Source: Thiomicrorhabdus sediminis (GTDB lineage Bacteria > Pseudomonadota > Gammaproteobacteria > Thiomicrospirales > Thiomicrospiraceae). Taken from it: a stretch of DNA of 64,000 nucleotides. Shown piece after piece: positions 17,491 through 27,023 of the stretch. The stretch's first letter is position 1, and each line of letters begins with the position of its first letter. The stretch covers positions 697,630 through 761,629 of the forward strand of contig NZ_CP040602.1 of the NCBI RefSeq assembly GCF_005885815.1, written 5' to 3'. A program made the translations under genes and the position numbers. The notes under the pieces are model-generated. The model was not told the DNA's origin. It worked only from the letters and a program-made list of their open reading frames with translations, and searched no databases.

Positions 17491-19869
17491 ATGAATAAGC
17501 GCTTTGTAGCACTTTTTTCAATCATTTTATTGGTTACGTTCCTGTTTATTTATGACGTCTATAAAAACGTTACGGAAACCTATCGCAGCATTTCCACCGA
17601 AGTCGAACAGCAGCAATTAAAGCGTAAGTATCTGACGGCTATGTATAACGCCTCAAGGGAGAGGTCTTTAGGCTTGTTGCAGATGCTTGCCGAAGAAGAC
17701 CCTTTTGCCCTTGATCAGTACGATCGCAAGATTTCCGCCTATTCGCTAGATTTTATTATTGCCCGTCAGGAATTGTTTGAACTGCCATTAAGCGATGCCG
17801 AGCTCAAGTTGCTCAATGAACAGCGCGAAATGAGTCGCACCAATCAGCCGTTACAAGACGCGGTAGCCAAATTATTGATTAATAAACAGCGTGAGCAAGC
17901 GCTGGATTTGTTAAAGACGCGCGCGATTCCGAGTCAGACCAGAATATTGCATAAAATCGATGAAATCATTGAGTTGAGTAGTAATCAAACTCAAGGGTTG
18001 ATTGATTCGGTGAATCAGAGCTTGGATCGTTCACAAACGCGTTTTGCCATTATCATATTGATTTTCCTTTTGCTGTTTCTTTCGGTCTTTGTCTATGCGT
18101 TTTACAGTTCGCGCAAGGAAAAAGAGCTGTTGCAATCCAATTTACAGATGGAACAGGAAATTGCTCAACAGCTACGCTCCACCAAAGACAAGCTGAGTCA
18201 ATACACTAATGCGTTGTCGACCTTTACCGTAATGTTGACCCCAACCGGGGTGATCGAACTGGTCAATAACGCCGCTGCGGAATCGATGGGTAAAAACCAG
18301 GATGCCTGGCTGGGGCGTTATTTCCATGAGTGTAATTGGTGGGTCAGTGATAGTGTGCGCAAAGAGATTGCATCGGATGTTTTGGCTTGCGCCAACGGCA
18401 AGACGATCGACAAAGAGGTGGAGATTTGCTCTTATGCCGGCGAAATGCTGGCGTTGCGTTTTATTCTTAATCCGATTCGCGATTCCGAAGGTTGTATTAT
18501 CTATCTGGTGGCCGAAGGTCAGGATATTACCGAGCGCAAGCGGGTTGAGAAAAAAATATCCTATCACGCCTCGCACGATGCATTGACCGGTTTGATCAAC
18601 CGTTATGAGTTTGAGCATCGTTTGTCGCTATTATTGCAGCGTTCCGAAGATCATGAGTATCACTATGTCTTTTATATGGATTTGGATCAGTTCAAGATTG
18701 TTAACGATAGTTGTGGTCATAGCGCCGGTGACGAACTGATTCGCCAGATCCCTTCAATCATCAAACCCAGTATTCGCAAATCGGACATCTTGGCGCGTTT
18801 AGGGGGAGATGAATTCGGCATTATTATCGAAAATGCCGATTTGAGTATCGTACAGAAAATCGCCGAAGAGATTATCGAGGCGATTAGCCAATATCAGTTC
18901 GTCTGTGAGGGTAAGGCGTTTCGCATCGGTGTCAGTATCGGAATTGTCGAGGTAGATGAAACCATGGTGGTGCCTGATCTGGTAATGAAATGGACAGATT
19001 CGGCCTGTTATGTTGCCAAGGATAAGGGACGAAACTCTTATCATATTTATGTTTCCGGGGATGAAAAGTTAATTAGTCGTCAAAAAGAGATGGATTGGAT
19101 CTCGCGTATTGAGATGGCTTTGCAGCAAGGCGACTTTGAACTTTATGCCCAGCCGATTGTCGAGGTGGTCAATGGTGAAGATAAGGCGATGAATTATGAG
19201 CTGCTGGTACGCATGCGTTCCGGCAATCAGGTGATACCTCCAGGGGCATTTTTACCGGCGGCTGAGCGCTACAATCGCGCTATGGATGTCGATTACTGGG
19301 TGTTCAGTGAAGCTTTGAAAGTGCTCTCCGAAAACAGTGATTTTCTCGAGGCCATTGGTTATTGCTCGATTAATATCTCTGCTCAATCGTTGGTTTCGCA
19401 TGAATTTCTTCAGTTTGTCCTCAAGCGTCTTGATGAAGTCCCGGATTTGGCGGAAAAAATTACGATCGAAGTGACCGAAACCGCGGCGATTTCCAATTTG
19501 ACACAGGCGCGCCATTTTATTGCTGAACTGCGCAAAGTCGGGGTGCGTTTTGCTTTGGATGATTTTGGTAGCGGCCTGTCATCGTTTGGTTATCTGAAAA
19601 ACCTGCGCGTCGACTTTTTGAAAATAGATGGGATGTTTGTCAAAGACATTGCGGATGATCCAATCGATTATGCCATGGTCAAATCGATTCACGAGGTCGG
19701 TCATGTAATGGGGCTTAAAACCATTGCCGAATTTGTCGAAAATAAGCTGGTGTTACAGAAGCTTAAGAAAATCGGTGTTAATTATGCACAAGGTTACGGT
19801 ATCGGTGTGCCGGAACCCTTATCGGTATTTATTGACGATGCGCGAAAATTAAAGCAAGCTAAATCATAA
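17491..19869 (+). CDS. Membrane-bound PAS-GGDEF-EAL c-di-GMP enzyme
   Basis: Domains in order: transmembrane helix (about 5-22), a periplasmic helical sensor region (about 25-178), a second transmembrane helix (about 182-206), PAS (about 235-355), GGDEF (about 360-520) and EAL (about 540-785). The cyclase site reads ARLGGDEF and is preceded five residues earlier by an RxxD (RKSD) inhibitory site. The phosphodiesterase site keeps ELLVRM, NISAQS, EVTETAA, LDDFGSG, LKIDG and AEFVE, so both activities are plausible. It is a likely bifunctional enzyme whose net direction cannot be predicted. The gene stands alone, 40 nt before pncC. Confidence 0.92.
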   Translation: MNKRFVALFSIILLVTFLFIYDVYKNVTETYRSISTEVEQQQLKRKYLTAMYNASRERSLGLLQMLAEEDPFALDQYDRKISAYSLDFIIARQELFELPLSDAELKLLNEQREMSRTNQPLQDAVAKLLINKQREQALDLLKTRAIPSQTRILHKIDEIIELSSNQTQGLIDSVNQSLDRSQTRFAIIILIFLLLFLSVFVYAFYSSRKEKELLQSNLQMEQEIAQQLRSTKDKLSQYTNALSTFTVMLTPTGVIELVNNAAAESMGKNQDAWLGRYFHECNWWVSDSVRKEIASDVLACANGKTIDKEVEICSYAGEMLALRFILNPIRDSEGCIIYLVAEGQDITERKRVEKKISYHASHDALTGLINRYEFEHRLSLLLQRSEDHEYHYVFYMDLDQFKIVNDSCGHSAGDELIRQIPSIIKPSIRKSDILARLGGDEFGIIIENADLSIVQKIAEEIIEAISQYQFVCEGKAFRIGVSIGIVEVDETMVVPDLVMKWTDSACYVAKDKGRNSYHIYVSGDEKLISRQKEMDWISRIEMALQQGDFELYAQPIVEVVNGEDKAMNYELLVRMRSGNQVIPPGAFLPAAERYNRAMDVDYWVFSEALKVLSENSDFLEAIGYCSINISAQSLVSHEFLQFVLKRLDEVPDLAEKITIEVTETAAISNLTQARHFIAELRKVGVRFALDDFGSGLSSFGYLKNLRVDFLKIDGMFVKDIADDPIDYAMVKSIHEVGHVMGLKTIAEFVENKLVLQKLKKIGVNYAQGYGIGVPEPLSVFIDDARKLKQAKS

Positions 19870-19909
19870 TAAATAAAATAGCTATTACAGAGCTTATGAG
19901 GAGAAAGAT

Positions 19910-20395
19910 ATGAAATTCACCACATTGGTCACCGAAGTAGGACAGGCTTTGGTGAATGCAGATGCCATGGTGGTAACGGCCGAGTCTTGTACCGGAGGAA
20001 TGATTGCTGAAGCCTTAACGTCAATCGCCGGTAGTACCGCCTGGTTTGATAGAACCTATGTCACCTACAGTTATGAATCGAAAAAAGAGATGCTCGGTGT
20101 CAAAGAGACCACCATCCAGAAAAAAGGTGCGATTAGTAAAGAGTGCGTCGAAGAGATGGCCATCGGTGCCTTGCAGCAATCACACGCTAAAATCAGTGTC
20201 GCCTGTAGTGGGATTGCCGGTCCCAGTGGCGGCTCGCCTGCCAAACCGGTTGGAACGGTATGGATTGCTTGGGCAATGCAGGGTCATGAAAAAGTGGTCA
20301 GCCAGAAATTTTTATTTGCCGGCGATCGCCAAACAATCAGAGAGCAAACCACCGAAGCGGCATTGATGGGGATTATGAAAATGTTAGAGCGATAA
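19910..20395 (+). CDS. pncC: Nicotinamide-nucleotide amidase PncC (CinA C-terminal family)
   Basis: Deamidates nicotinamide mononucleotide to nicotinic acid mononucleotide in the pyridine-nucleotide salvage cycle. The 161-residue protein is the stand-alone CinA C-terminal domain. AESCTGGMIAEALTSIAGST contains the conserved catalytic-site Ser/Thr/Lys neighbourhood, and GIAGPSGGSPAKPVGTVWIA is the second signature. E. coli PncC has 165 residues. A strong GAGGAG lies 8 nt before the ATG. Its position just upstream of recA-recX is common in gammaproteobacteria, although here 433 bp intervene. Confidence 0.94.
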   Translation: MKFTTLVTEVGQALVNADAMVVTAESCTGGMIAEALTSIAGSTAWFDRTYVTYSYESKKEMLGVKETTIQKKGAISKECVEEMAIGALQQSHAKISVACSGIAGPSGGSPAKPVGTVWIAWAMQGHEKVVSQKFLFAGDRQTIREQTTEAALMGIMKMLER

Positions 20396-20828
20396 AAAAG
20401 CTCGATATGGTTATATATCCTGTTGTTTATTGCTAGGATTTGCGAATAAATTATGGGATAATTTGGGGTTTGAATTTACCGTAGCCATATTCGACAGCAA
20501 AGTTGATATTTAAGCTGAGGCGTTTAGGTTTAAACGGGTTGAGGCGGCGACAGAGCCTTTGTTAAGTCAGAAAATAGAATGCATGAATACTCTGCTAATC
20601 GCAGTTGACGCTATGCCATCTGACTAACAAGGGTTTTTTATTTGATAAGCTAGGGGCGGGGATTTCTCCGTTTGAGGTTTTTTAATATCGCTTAAAGTCG
20701 AAATGAAGACAGCGGTTATTCAAACCTTGAGGATACAAGCCGGTCAGATAAGACTGAAACAGGTTGGGCTTGAAAATACCTGCGGCATAAAACAAAGCGT
20801 CATATTAAAACCAAAAGGATGACACCAC
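20396..20828. other. Long pncC-recA intergenic region
   Basis: This 433-bp stretch has no supported ORF. It contains a palindrome-like AAATTAT-GGG-ATAATTT around 20448-20464, the large paired element at 20556-20639, and a second small hairpin followed by T-rich sequence (about 20655-20680). TTGATA at 20503-20508 with TAGGTT 16 nt later is a weak promoter candidate ahead of the paired element. No CTGT-N8-ACAG LexA box was found. Confidence 0.55.
20556..20639 (+). ncRNA. Structured terminator-like element upstream of recA (possible small RNA or leader)
   Basis: The arm at 20556-20571 (CCTTTGTTAAGTCAGA) pairs with 20619-20633 (TCTGACTAACAAGGG). This gives 15 pairs with one bulged A and one G-U pair, followed by six T. 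The 47-nt interior has nested pairing: GCAT (20581) with ATGC (20613), and CTGC-TAATC-GCAG. It is too elaborate for a plain terminator of pncC, 160 nt upstream. It may be a small RNA with its own terminator, a long terminator or a recA leader. Pairing is seen in the sequence; transcription is inferred. Confidence 0.45.
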
Positions 20829-21866
20829 ATGGATGAAAATAAGCAAAAAGCTCTCGCAGCAGCGTTAGGACAAATTGAAAAACAGTTTGGTAAAGGCTCT
20901 ATTATGCGTATGGGCGATAACAGCGTTGCGCGTGATATCGAAGCGGTTTCAACCGGGTCTCTAGGTTTGGATATGGCATTGGGTATAGGTGGTTTGCCGA
21001 AAGGACGCATTGTAGAGATTTATGGTCCGGAATCTTCAGGTAAAACCACTTTGACATTGCATGCCATTGCCGAGATGCAAAAGGCTGGTGGTACTGCGGC
21101 CTTTATCGATGCGGAGCATGCTTTGGACCCGATTTATGCTGAAAAATTAGGTGTCGATATTGATAACCTTTTGGTGTCACAGCCGGATACCGGTGAGCAG
21201 GCATTGGAAATCACCGACTCACTGGTACGTTCCGGTGCGGTAGATATTGTCGTGGTTGACTCGGTTGCGGCCTTGACACCGAAAGCGGAAATCGAAGGCG
21301 ATATGGGGGATTCTCATATGGGGCTTCAGGCGCGTTTGATGTCGCAAGCGTTGCGTAAACTGACCGCCAATATCAAACGTACCAATACATTGGTTATCTT
21401 CATTAACCAGATTCGTATGAAGATCGGTGTCATGTTCGGTAGCCCTGAAACCACAACGGGTGGTAATGCATTGAAGTTCTACGCCTCGGTTCGTTTGGAT
21501 ATCCGTCGTACCGGTGCGATTAAGAAGGGTGATGAAATCCTTGGTAACGAAACTCGTGTCAAGGTTGTTAAAAACAAGGTTTCACCACCATTCAAACAAG
21601 TCCAGTTCGATATCCTTTATGGTCAAGGGATTTCCCGCGAAGGTGAGATCATCGACTTGGGCGTACAAGAAAAGATTATGGAAAAATCCGGTTCTTGGTA
21701 TAGCTATAACGACCAGAAAGTGGGGCAGGGTAAAGACAACGTGCGTCAGTTCCTAGTGGATAACCCGGACGTGGCTGAAGAGATCATGGATAAGATCAAA
21801 GCCAAGTTAATGCCGAATAAAGCGGCGAAAAAAGAAGACGCTGCTGTTGAGGCGGCAGAATCTTAA
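20829..21866 (+). CDS. recA: Recombinase RecA
   Basis: Forms ATP-dependent filaments on single-stranded DNA for homologous recombination and induction of LexA self-cleavage. All RecA signatures are present: Walker [10 protein letters not shown], the catalytic Glu region [11 protein letters not shown], Walker [42 protein letters not shown] across residues 176-196, and an acidic C-terminal tail rich in Glu and Ala. The 345 residues are typical. AAAGGATG provides the ribosome-binding site. It is followed by recX after 24 nt. No canonical LexA operator is visible upstream. Confidence 0.98.
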   Translation: MDENKQKALAAALGQIEKQFGKGSIMRMGDNSVARDIEAVSTGSLGLDMALGIGGLPKGRIVEIYGPESSGKTTLTLHAIAEMQKAGGTAAFIDAEHALDPIYAEKLGVDIDNLLVSQPDTGEQALEITDSLVRSGAVDIVVVDSVAALTPKAEIEGDMGDSHMGLQARLMSQALRKLTANIKRTNTLVIFINQIRMKIGVMFGSPETTTGGNALKFYASVRLDIRRTGAIKKGDEILGNETRVKVVKNKVSPPFKQVQFDILYGQGISREGEIIDLGVQEKIMEKSGSWYSYNDQKVGQGKDNVRQFLVDNPDVAEEIMDKIKAKLMPNKAAKKEDAAVEAAES

Positions 21867-21890
21867 TCAGCCAAGCGTTTTAGTCTGGTT

Positions 21891-22484
21891 ATGAAAGATG
21901 CCGAAGCCTTTTTAAAGCAGCTCAATAATCAGGTCGAAGACACCGCTGGTTCGCAGGATTTAGATAATCAAGATGAAGCTGATCAAGGACTGCTGGCTTC
22001 AGAATTGGCCTATCAGGTAGAAGCCAAAGCGGTCGCCTTATTGGCCATGCGTGAGCACGGTGGCCGGGAATTGCGCCAAAAACTGCGCCAGAAATTTCCC
22101 GAAAGTGTGGAACTGCTGCAGCAATACGATGTGCAATGCGGTGATGTCGAACGCATTATTGGTTTGGTATTGGAAAAATGTCGGGTCAATAATTGGCAAA
22201 GTGATCAGCGTTATGTCGAGCAGGCGGTGCAAAGCTATCTTGGCAAAGGTCATGGGCCAATGAAAATTGCGCAAAAGTTGAAGCAGACCTGCGCCGACAG
22301 CGGCTTGATTGATGCCGAGCTCGATCTTGGCGATGAAGAATGGCTAATGCAAGCCAGAGCGGTATTGGAGAAAAAATACGGCGATACCGTCAAGCCGAGC
22401 TCACGCAATGAGCAGGGGCGGCGGATGCGTTTTTTACAAAGCCGCGGCTTTCCGCCAGGCTTGATTTGGAAAGCCTTTGATTAA
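21891..22484 (+). CDS. recX: Regulatory protein RecX
   Basis: RecX binds RecA filaments and limits their extension and ATPase activity. The protein is 197 residues with the family helix-rich repeats: LLAMREHGGRELRQKLRQKF near 45-64, NNWQSDQRYVEQAVQS in the middle and RRMRFLQSRGFPPGLIWKAF at the end. An acidic N-terminal extension of about 35 residues precedes the core. It is the second gene of the recA operon; no separate promoter is evident. Confidence 0.93.
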   Translation: MKDAEAFLKQLNNQVEDTAGSQDLDNQDEADQGLLASELAYQVEAKAVALLAMREHGGRELRQKLRQKFPESVELLQQYDVQCGDVERIIGLVLEKCRVNNWQSDQRYVEQAVQSYLGKGHGPMKIAQKLKQTCADSGLIDAELDLGDEEWLMQARAVLEKKYGDTVKPSSRNEQGRRMRFLQSRGFPPGLIWKAFD

Positions 22485-22571
22485 GGTTTGCCGATTACGG
22501 ATTTACTACACGTCACGGTTTGCCTGCGGCGTGATAAACAGATTATTTAAAAAGTTAAGGTTACTTTTACT

Positions 22572-25163
22572 ATGACGAGTGCAGAACTCAGAAAAGCTTT
22601 TCTCGATTATTTCGTTAAGCATAACCACACCGAGGTTCACTCTAGCCCGGTTATTCCAGCTAATGATCCGACACTGCTGTTCACCAATGCGGGAATGGTA
22701 CAGTTCAAGGAAACGTTTCTAGGGCAGGAAAACCGTGATTACAACCGTGCGACCAGCGTACAGCGCTGTATTCGTGCCGGTGGTAAACACAACGACTTGG
22801 AAAACGTTGGTTATACCGCTCGTCACCATACATTCTTCGAAATGTTGGGTAACTTTAGTTTTGGTGATTATTTCAAACGTGAAGCCATCAGCTTTGCTTG
22901 GAAATTCCTTACAGAAGAGCTGAACCTTCCGGAAGAAAAACTTTGGGTGACGGTTTTTGAAGAAGATCAGGAAGCCGAAGATATCTGGTTGAAAGAGATG
23001 GGGATCAGCGCCGAACGTTTCTCGCGTTGTGGCGCCAAGGATAACTTCTGGTCAATGGGTGACACAGGGCCGTGTGGTCCTTGTACCGAGATTTTCTTTG
23101 ATCATGGTGCCGATGTCGCCGGTGGTCCTCCAGGCTCGCCGGACGAAGACGGAGATCGTTATATCGAAATCTGGAACCTGGTGTTCATGCAGTTCGACCG
23201 CTCGGCGGATGGTACCTTAACGCCTCTGCCAAAGCCGTCTGTAGATACTGGGATGGGCTTGGAACGTTTGGCCGCGGTCATGCAGAACGTACATAACAAT
23301 TACGATATCGACCTGTTCCAGGCGATTGTCAAGAAAGCCGCTGAGTTGACCGGTGAAAAGGACCTGACAAACAGTTCGCTGCGAGTCATTGCCGACCATA
23401 TCCGTTCTTGTTCATTTGTTATCGTTGACGGTGTTTTACCGTCAAACGAAGGTCGTGGTTATGTGCTGCGTCGCATTATCCGTCGTGCCATCCGTCACGG
23501 GTACAAGCTGGGTATGAATGATTTGTTTTTCTATAAGCTGGTTCCTGTTCTGGTCGAGCAGATGGGTGAGGCTTATCCTGAACTGGCAAAAGAGCAGGCC
23601 AATGTCGAACGCGCCCTAAAGCTTGAAGAGACTCGCTTTGCGGAAACCCTAGAAAACGGTATGAAATTGCTGGAAGAGTACATTGATGGCATGTCTGGCG
23701 ATGTGATTGAAGGTGAAATCGCTTTCAAACTTTATGATACCTATGGTTTCCCGCTGGATTTAACCGCCGATGTGGCGCGTGAACGTAATTTGAGCGTTGA
23801 TGAGGCCGGTTTTGAAAAGGCGATGGAAGCTCAACGTGAGCGTGCCCGTTCGGCAAGCAGTTTCAGTGCACAAGCTGTGGATAAAATTGATTTTGACGGT
23901 GAAACGCAATTTATCGGTTATGAATGCGATGATGCCGATACCAAAGTAGTGGCCATTTTTGTTGATGGCGCAGCGGTGGATTCGGCAGCGCAGGGTACAG
24001 ATGCCACAGTCATTCTGGATAAGACTCCGTTTTATGCCGAGTCCGGTGGTCAGGTGGGTGATACCGGTAGTCTGACGGAAGGAATGCACAGTTTCCATAT
24101 CGATAATTGTCAGAAGCAGGGCAAGTTGTTCTTGCATATCGGTAAGGTGACGGCTGGAACCATCTCTGTCGGTCAGGTGTTACATGCTCAAATTGATGTT
24201 GCCGGACGTCGTGCCTCAGAGCGAAACCACTCGGCAACTCACTTGTTGCATGCCGCTTTACGTGAAGTGTTGGGTACTCATGTACAACAGAAAGGTTCTT
24301 TGGTTTCTCCGGAGCGTCTGCGTTTCGACTTTGCCCACTTTGAGCCGATCAATGATGAGCAGTTATTGCAGATTGAAAAATTGGTTAACCAGAACGTGAT
24401 GAAGAACACTCCGGTCGGTACCAATGAAATGGATATCGAAGCCGCCAAAGAAATGGGCGCGATGGCCTTATTCGGTGAAAAATACGGCGATATCGTCCGT
24501 GTTGTCGATATGGGGGAGTTCTCGGTTGAACTTTGTGGTGGAACGCACGTTAACCACACAGGTGAGATCGGTCCTTTCCGAATCGCAGCAGAAACCGGTA
24601 TTGCATCGGGTGTGCGTCGTATTGAAGCTTTGACCGGTGATAACGCTTGGCAGGCGATCTACGACAGTGAAGAGAAATTACAGAATGTCGCTGTAACAGT
24701 GAAAAGTGATAAGCAGCAGGTTGAAGGCAAAGTCAATCAACTGGTTGCCGACTACAAAGAACTGGAAAAACAATTCAAGCAGCTGCAGTCTAAACTCGCC
24801 GCATCACAAGGTGATGATCTTGCCAGTGCCGCGGTAAAAGTAGGTGATGTAAACGTTTTGGCCGCACAACTAGAAGGCGCTGACGTCAACACCTTGCGTG
24901 AAACACTAGACAAACTGAAATCCAAATTGGCGCCTGCGGCGATCGTCTTGGCTGCCGTTGATGGCGAGAAAGTCAGTTTGGTTGCCGGTGTTTCCAAAGA
25001 AATCACCAATACGTTCAAAGCAGGCGAGCTGGTTAATCATGTCGCCCAGCAAGTTGGCGGTAAAGGTGGCGGGCGTCCAGATATGGCGCAAGCAGGTGGT
25101 AAAGATCCTAGCAAGTTGGCTGAAGCGCTTGATTCAGTTAAAGCTTGGGCTGAAGCCAAATAA
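22572..25163 (+). CDS. alaS: Alanine-tRNA ligase AlaS
   Basis: Charges tRNA-Ala and edits mischarged Ser and Gly. The class II catalytic core begins with [13 protein letters not shown] and contains the motif-2 region [20 protein letters not shown] (residues 58-77) and motif 3 [12 protein letters not shown]. The editing domain carries the zinc ligands of HSATHLLH and CGGTHV. The C-terminal C-Ala region ends with [15 protein letters not shown]. At 863 residues it is full length. It follows recX by 87 nt, the order found in many gammaproteobacteria. Confidence 0.98.
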   Translation: MTSAELRKAFLDYFVKHNHTEVHSSPVIPANDPTLLFTNAGMVQFKETFLGQENRDYNRATSVQRCIRAGGKHNDLENVGYTARHHTFFEMLGNFSFGDYFKREAISFAWKFLTEELNLPEEKLWVTVFEEDQEAEDIWLKEMGISAERFSRCGAKDNFWSMGDTGPCGPCTEIFFDHGADVAGGPPGSPDEDGDRYIEIWNLVFMQFDRSADGTLTPLPKPSVDTGMGLERLAAVMQNVHNNYDIDLFQAIVKKAAELTGEKDLTNSSLRVIADHIRSCSFVIVDGVLPSNEGRGYVLRRIIRRAIRHGYKLGMNDLFFYKLVPVLVEQMGEAYPELAKEQANVERALKLEETRFAETLENGMKLLEEYIDGMSGDVIEGEIAFKLYDTYGFPLDLTADVARERNLSVDEAGFEKAMEAQRERARSASSFSAQAVDKIDFDGETQFIGYECDDADTKVVAIFVDGAAVDSAAQGTDATVILDKTPFYAESGGQVGDTGSLTEGMHSFHIDNCQKQGKLFLHIGKVTAGTISVGQVLHAQIDVAGRRASERNHSATHLLHAALREVLGTHVQQKGSLVSPERLRFDFAHFEPINDEQLLQIEKLVNQNVMKNTPVGTNEMDIEAAKEMGAMALFGEKYGDIVRVVDMGEFSVELCGGTHVNHTGEIGPFRIAAETGIASGVRRIEALTGDNAWQAIYDSEEKLQNVAVTVKSDKQQVEGKVNQLVADYKELEKQFKQLQSKLAASQGDDLASAAVKVGDVNVLAAQLEGADVNTLRETLDKLKSKLAPAAIVLAAVDGEKVSLVAGVSKEITNTFKAGELVNHVAQQVGGKGGGRPDMAQAGGKDPSKLAEALDSVKAWAEAK

Positions 25164-25197
25164 TTAAAAAAACGATTTATTTAGAAGAAAAATAACA

Positions 25198-26424
25198 ATG
25201 GCCCTTATTGTTCAAAAATTTGGCGGTACCTCAGTCGGAAGTGTTGAGCGTATCCAAAATGTTGCCAGACAAGTTGCCGAAACCGTAGAGCAAGGTCACC
25301 AGGTTGTGGTGGTGGTTTCAGCGATGAGCGGTGAAACCAACCGTTTGACGGCTTTAGCACAGGAAATTCAAGAGCGCCCTAATAAGCGTGAAATGGATGT
25401 GTTGTTAACAACGGGTGAACAGGTAACGATTGCTCTTTTGAGTATGGCTTTACAGGCGCGTGGTACTGATGCGATCTCCTTCACCGGTTGGCAGGTTCCT
25501 ATTCAAACCGATATGGTGCATTCCAAAGCGCGTATTGAGCATATTGAAGCGGAAAACATTAAAGATGAGCTGGCAAAAGACAAGGTCGTTGTCGTTGCCG
25601 GTTTCCAAGGTGTCACCATGCAGGGTGGAATCTCTACGCTAGGGCGTGGTGGTTCGGATACCACCGCGGTAGCTTTGGCGGCGGCGTTAAATGCCGATGA
25701 GTGCCAGATTTATACCGATGTTGACGGTGTTTACACAACCGATCCTCGAGTCGAGCCTAAAGCCAAACGCTTGGATCAGATTACCTATGACGAAATGCTG
25801 GAATTGGCAAGTCTTGGAGCGAAGGTATTACAGATCCGTTCGGTAGAATTTGCCAGCAAATACAATGTACCATTAAGAGTCTTGTCCTCATTGCAACCTG
25901 GAGGCGGAACCTTAATTACTAGCGAAGATAATTTTAAGGAAACAAATATGGAAAAGCCTCTCATTTCAGGGATTGCCTTTAGCCGAGATGAAGCCAAGTT
26001 GATGATTTTAGGTGTACCGGACAAACCAGGTGTTGCTTACCAGATCCTTGGACCGATTTCGGATGCCAATATCGAGATCGATATGATTATTCAAAACCAA
26101 GGTGTTGACGGAACTACCGACTTTACCTTTACGGTGAGTCGCGGTGATATGGCTGCTGCTCTGGATATCCTTAAAAGTACGGCCAATAAGCTTGGTGCGC
26201 GTGAAGTGCTGTCTGATGACACGATTGTCAAGCTATCGATGGTCGGTGTCGGAATGAAATCTCACTCAGGGATCGCCAGCACTATGTTCAAAGTATTGGC
26301 GGAAAACGATATCAATATCCAGATGATCGGTACCACTGAAATTAAGATTTCTGTGGTAATCGGTGAGTCTCATTTGGAGCTCGCGGTTCAAGAACTGCAT
26401 GAAGCGTTTGAATTAGATAAATAA
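25198..26424 (+). CDS. lysC: Aspartate kinase LysC
   Basis: Phosphorylates aspartate, the first step towards lysine, threonine, methionine and diaminopimelate; the next enzyme, Asd, is encoded at 46384. The kinase domain starts with VQKFGGTSVGSVERI and contains GRGGSDTTAVALAAAL and TDVDGVYTTDPR. Two ACT domains follow from about residue 262 (LGVPDKPGVAYQILGPI and IGTTEIKISVVIGESHLELA). At 408 residues it is the monofunctional Pseudomonas type, likely feedback-inhibited through the ACT domains. An internal start at 25948 may yield a separate beta subunit. A terminator follows. Confidence 0.97.
   Translation: MALIVQKFGGTSVGSVERIQNVARQVAETVEQGHQVVVVVSAMSGETNRLTALAQEIQERPNKREMDVLLTTGEQVTIALLSMALQARGTDAISFTGWQVPIQTDMVHSKARIEHIEAENIKDELAKDKVVVVAGFQGVTMQGGISTLGRGGSDTTAVALAAALNADECQIYTDVDGVYTTDPRVEPKAKRLDQITYDEMLELASLGAKVLQIRSVEFASKYNVPLRVLSSLQPGGGTLITSEDNFKETNMEKPLISGIAFSRDEAKLMILGVPDKPGVAYQILGPISDANIEIDMIIQNQGVDGTTDFTFTVSRGDMAAALDILKSTANKLGAREVLSDDTIVKLSMVGVGMKSHSGIASTMFKVLAENDINIQMIGTTEIKISVVIGESHLELAVQELHEAFELDK
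25948..26424 (+). other. Candidate internal start for an aspartokinase beta subunit
   Basis: In frame within lysC, ATG 25948 (Met251) is preceded by TAAGGA with 7-nt spacing. This is a better ribosome-binding site than that of lysC itself. Alpha2-beta2 aspartokinases of Corynebacterium and Bacillus start their beta subunit at the equivalent point just before the ACT domains. The product would be 158 residues, carrying both ACT domains. Use in this organism is inferred. Confidence 0.45.
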
Positions 26425-26446
26425 TCTAACCCTTTCGCGGAACAAG

Positions 26447-26485
26447 AAGCCTCGTTTACCTCTATCGGTAAGCGGGGCTTTTTGG
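26447..26485 (+). terminator. Terminator after lysC
   Basis: A 14-pair stem (AAGCCTCGTTTACC with GGTAAGCGGGGCTT, two G-U pairs) encloses a short loop and is followed by T-rich sequence. Confidence 0.92.
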
Positions 26486-26658
26486 TTTTTCGCAAGAGTG
26501 CGCTACGGTCAGGTTAACAGTCAGCCGATCGCTAAGATAATGTTTCCTATTTAATTTCTCAAAGGGTAAAGATTGTTTATGACTTTTGCGCTAAATCACG
26601 GATCAATAAAAAGCTGATTAATAGGTCTTTAAAAATACAGAAAAAGTCTAAAAGTCGG

Positions 26659-26687
26659 TTTACAAGCGGCTTGGATACCTGTATTAT
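26659..26687 (+). promoter_or_regulatory. Sigma-70 promoter of tRNA-Ser
   Basis: TTTACA (26659-26664) and TATTAT (26682-26687) are 17 nt apart, and the tRNA begins 15 nt downstream. Each hexamer matches five of six consensus positions. Confidence 0.75.
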
Positions 26688-26701
26688 ACGCTCCAGAAAT
26701 T

Positions 26702-26794
26702 GGAGACGTGGCCGAGAGGCTGAAGGCGCTCCCCTGCTAAGGGAGTATGGGGTTTGTAGCTCCATCGAGGGTTCGAATCCCTCCGTCTCCGCCA
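26702..26794 (+). tRNA. tRNA-Ser (anticodon GCT)
   Basis: The acceptor arms GGAGACG and CGTCTCC pair, the T arm reads GGGTTCGAATCCC, a long variable arm is present, and CCA is encoded. The anticodon loop CTGCTAA gives GCT, which reads AGC and AGU serine codons. Length is 93 nt including one discriminator base and CCA. Confidence 0.96.
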
Positions 26795-26851
26795 TTTCTT
26801 TTTTAACAAATTTAGCGAATTAAAATTGTTAAAAAATATGTTGATTATAGA

Positions 26852-26879
26852 TTGACTCTTAATAAATTCTCTCTATAAT
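26852..26879 (+). promoter_or_regulatory. Sigma-70 promoter of tRNA-Arg
   Basis: TTGACT (26852-26857) and a perfect TATAAT (26874-26879) are 16 nt apart, 18 nt before the mature tRNA. Confidence 0.82.
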
Positions 26880-26897
26880 ACGCACCAACAAAACAAA

Positions 26898-26974
26898 GCG
26901 CCCGTAGCTCAATTGGATAGAGTACTCGGCTACGAACCGAGCGGTTAGGGGTTCGACTCCCTTCGGGCGCGCCA
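26898..26974 (+). tRNA. tRNA-Arg (anticodon ACG)
   Basis: A 77-nt cloverleaf with acceptor arms GCGCCCG and CGGGCGC, D arm AGCTCAATTGGATAGAG, T arm GGGGTTCGACTCCC-type and encoded CCA. The anticodon loop CTACGAA gives ACG. Its A34 is the substrate of TadA, so the mature tRNA reads CGU, CGC and CGA through inosine. Confidence 0.97.
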
Positions 26975-26980
26975 TATTTT

Positions 26981-27023
26981 AAAAGCCCCGTTAGCTATTA
27001 ATTTAGCTAACGGGGCTTTTTTT
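26981..27023. terminator. Strong terminator after tRNA-Arg
   Basis: The 5' arm (AAAAGCCCCGTTAGCTA, 26981-26997) pairs perfectly with the 3' arm ending in GGGGCTTTT, and seven T follow. Flanking A and T runs make it usable from either side. Confidence 0.95.

Noticed and set aside
20447..20464. AAATTAT-GGG-ATAATTT inverted repeat as a LexA-type box
   Set aside because: It matches no SOS operator known to me, and AT-rich short palindromes occur by chance in such regions.
20591..20604. CTG-N7-CAG as a LexA site of recA
   Set aside because: The spacing is wrong for CTGT-N8-ACAG, and the bases are explained better as a hairpin inside the paired element.
22485..22571. T-box or other leader before alaS
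   Set aside because: Only 87 nt are available, with no T-box sequence or terminator-antiterminator pair.
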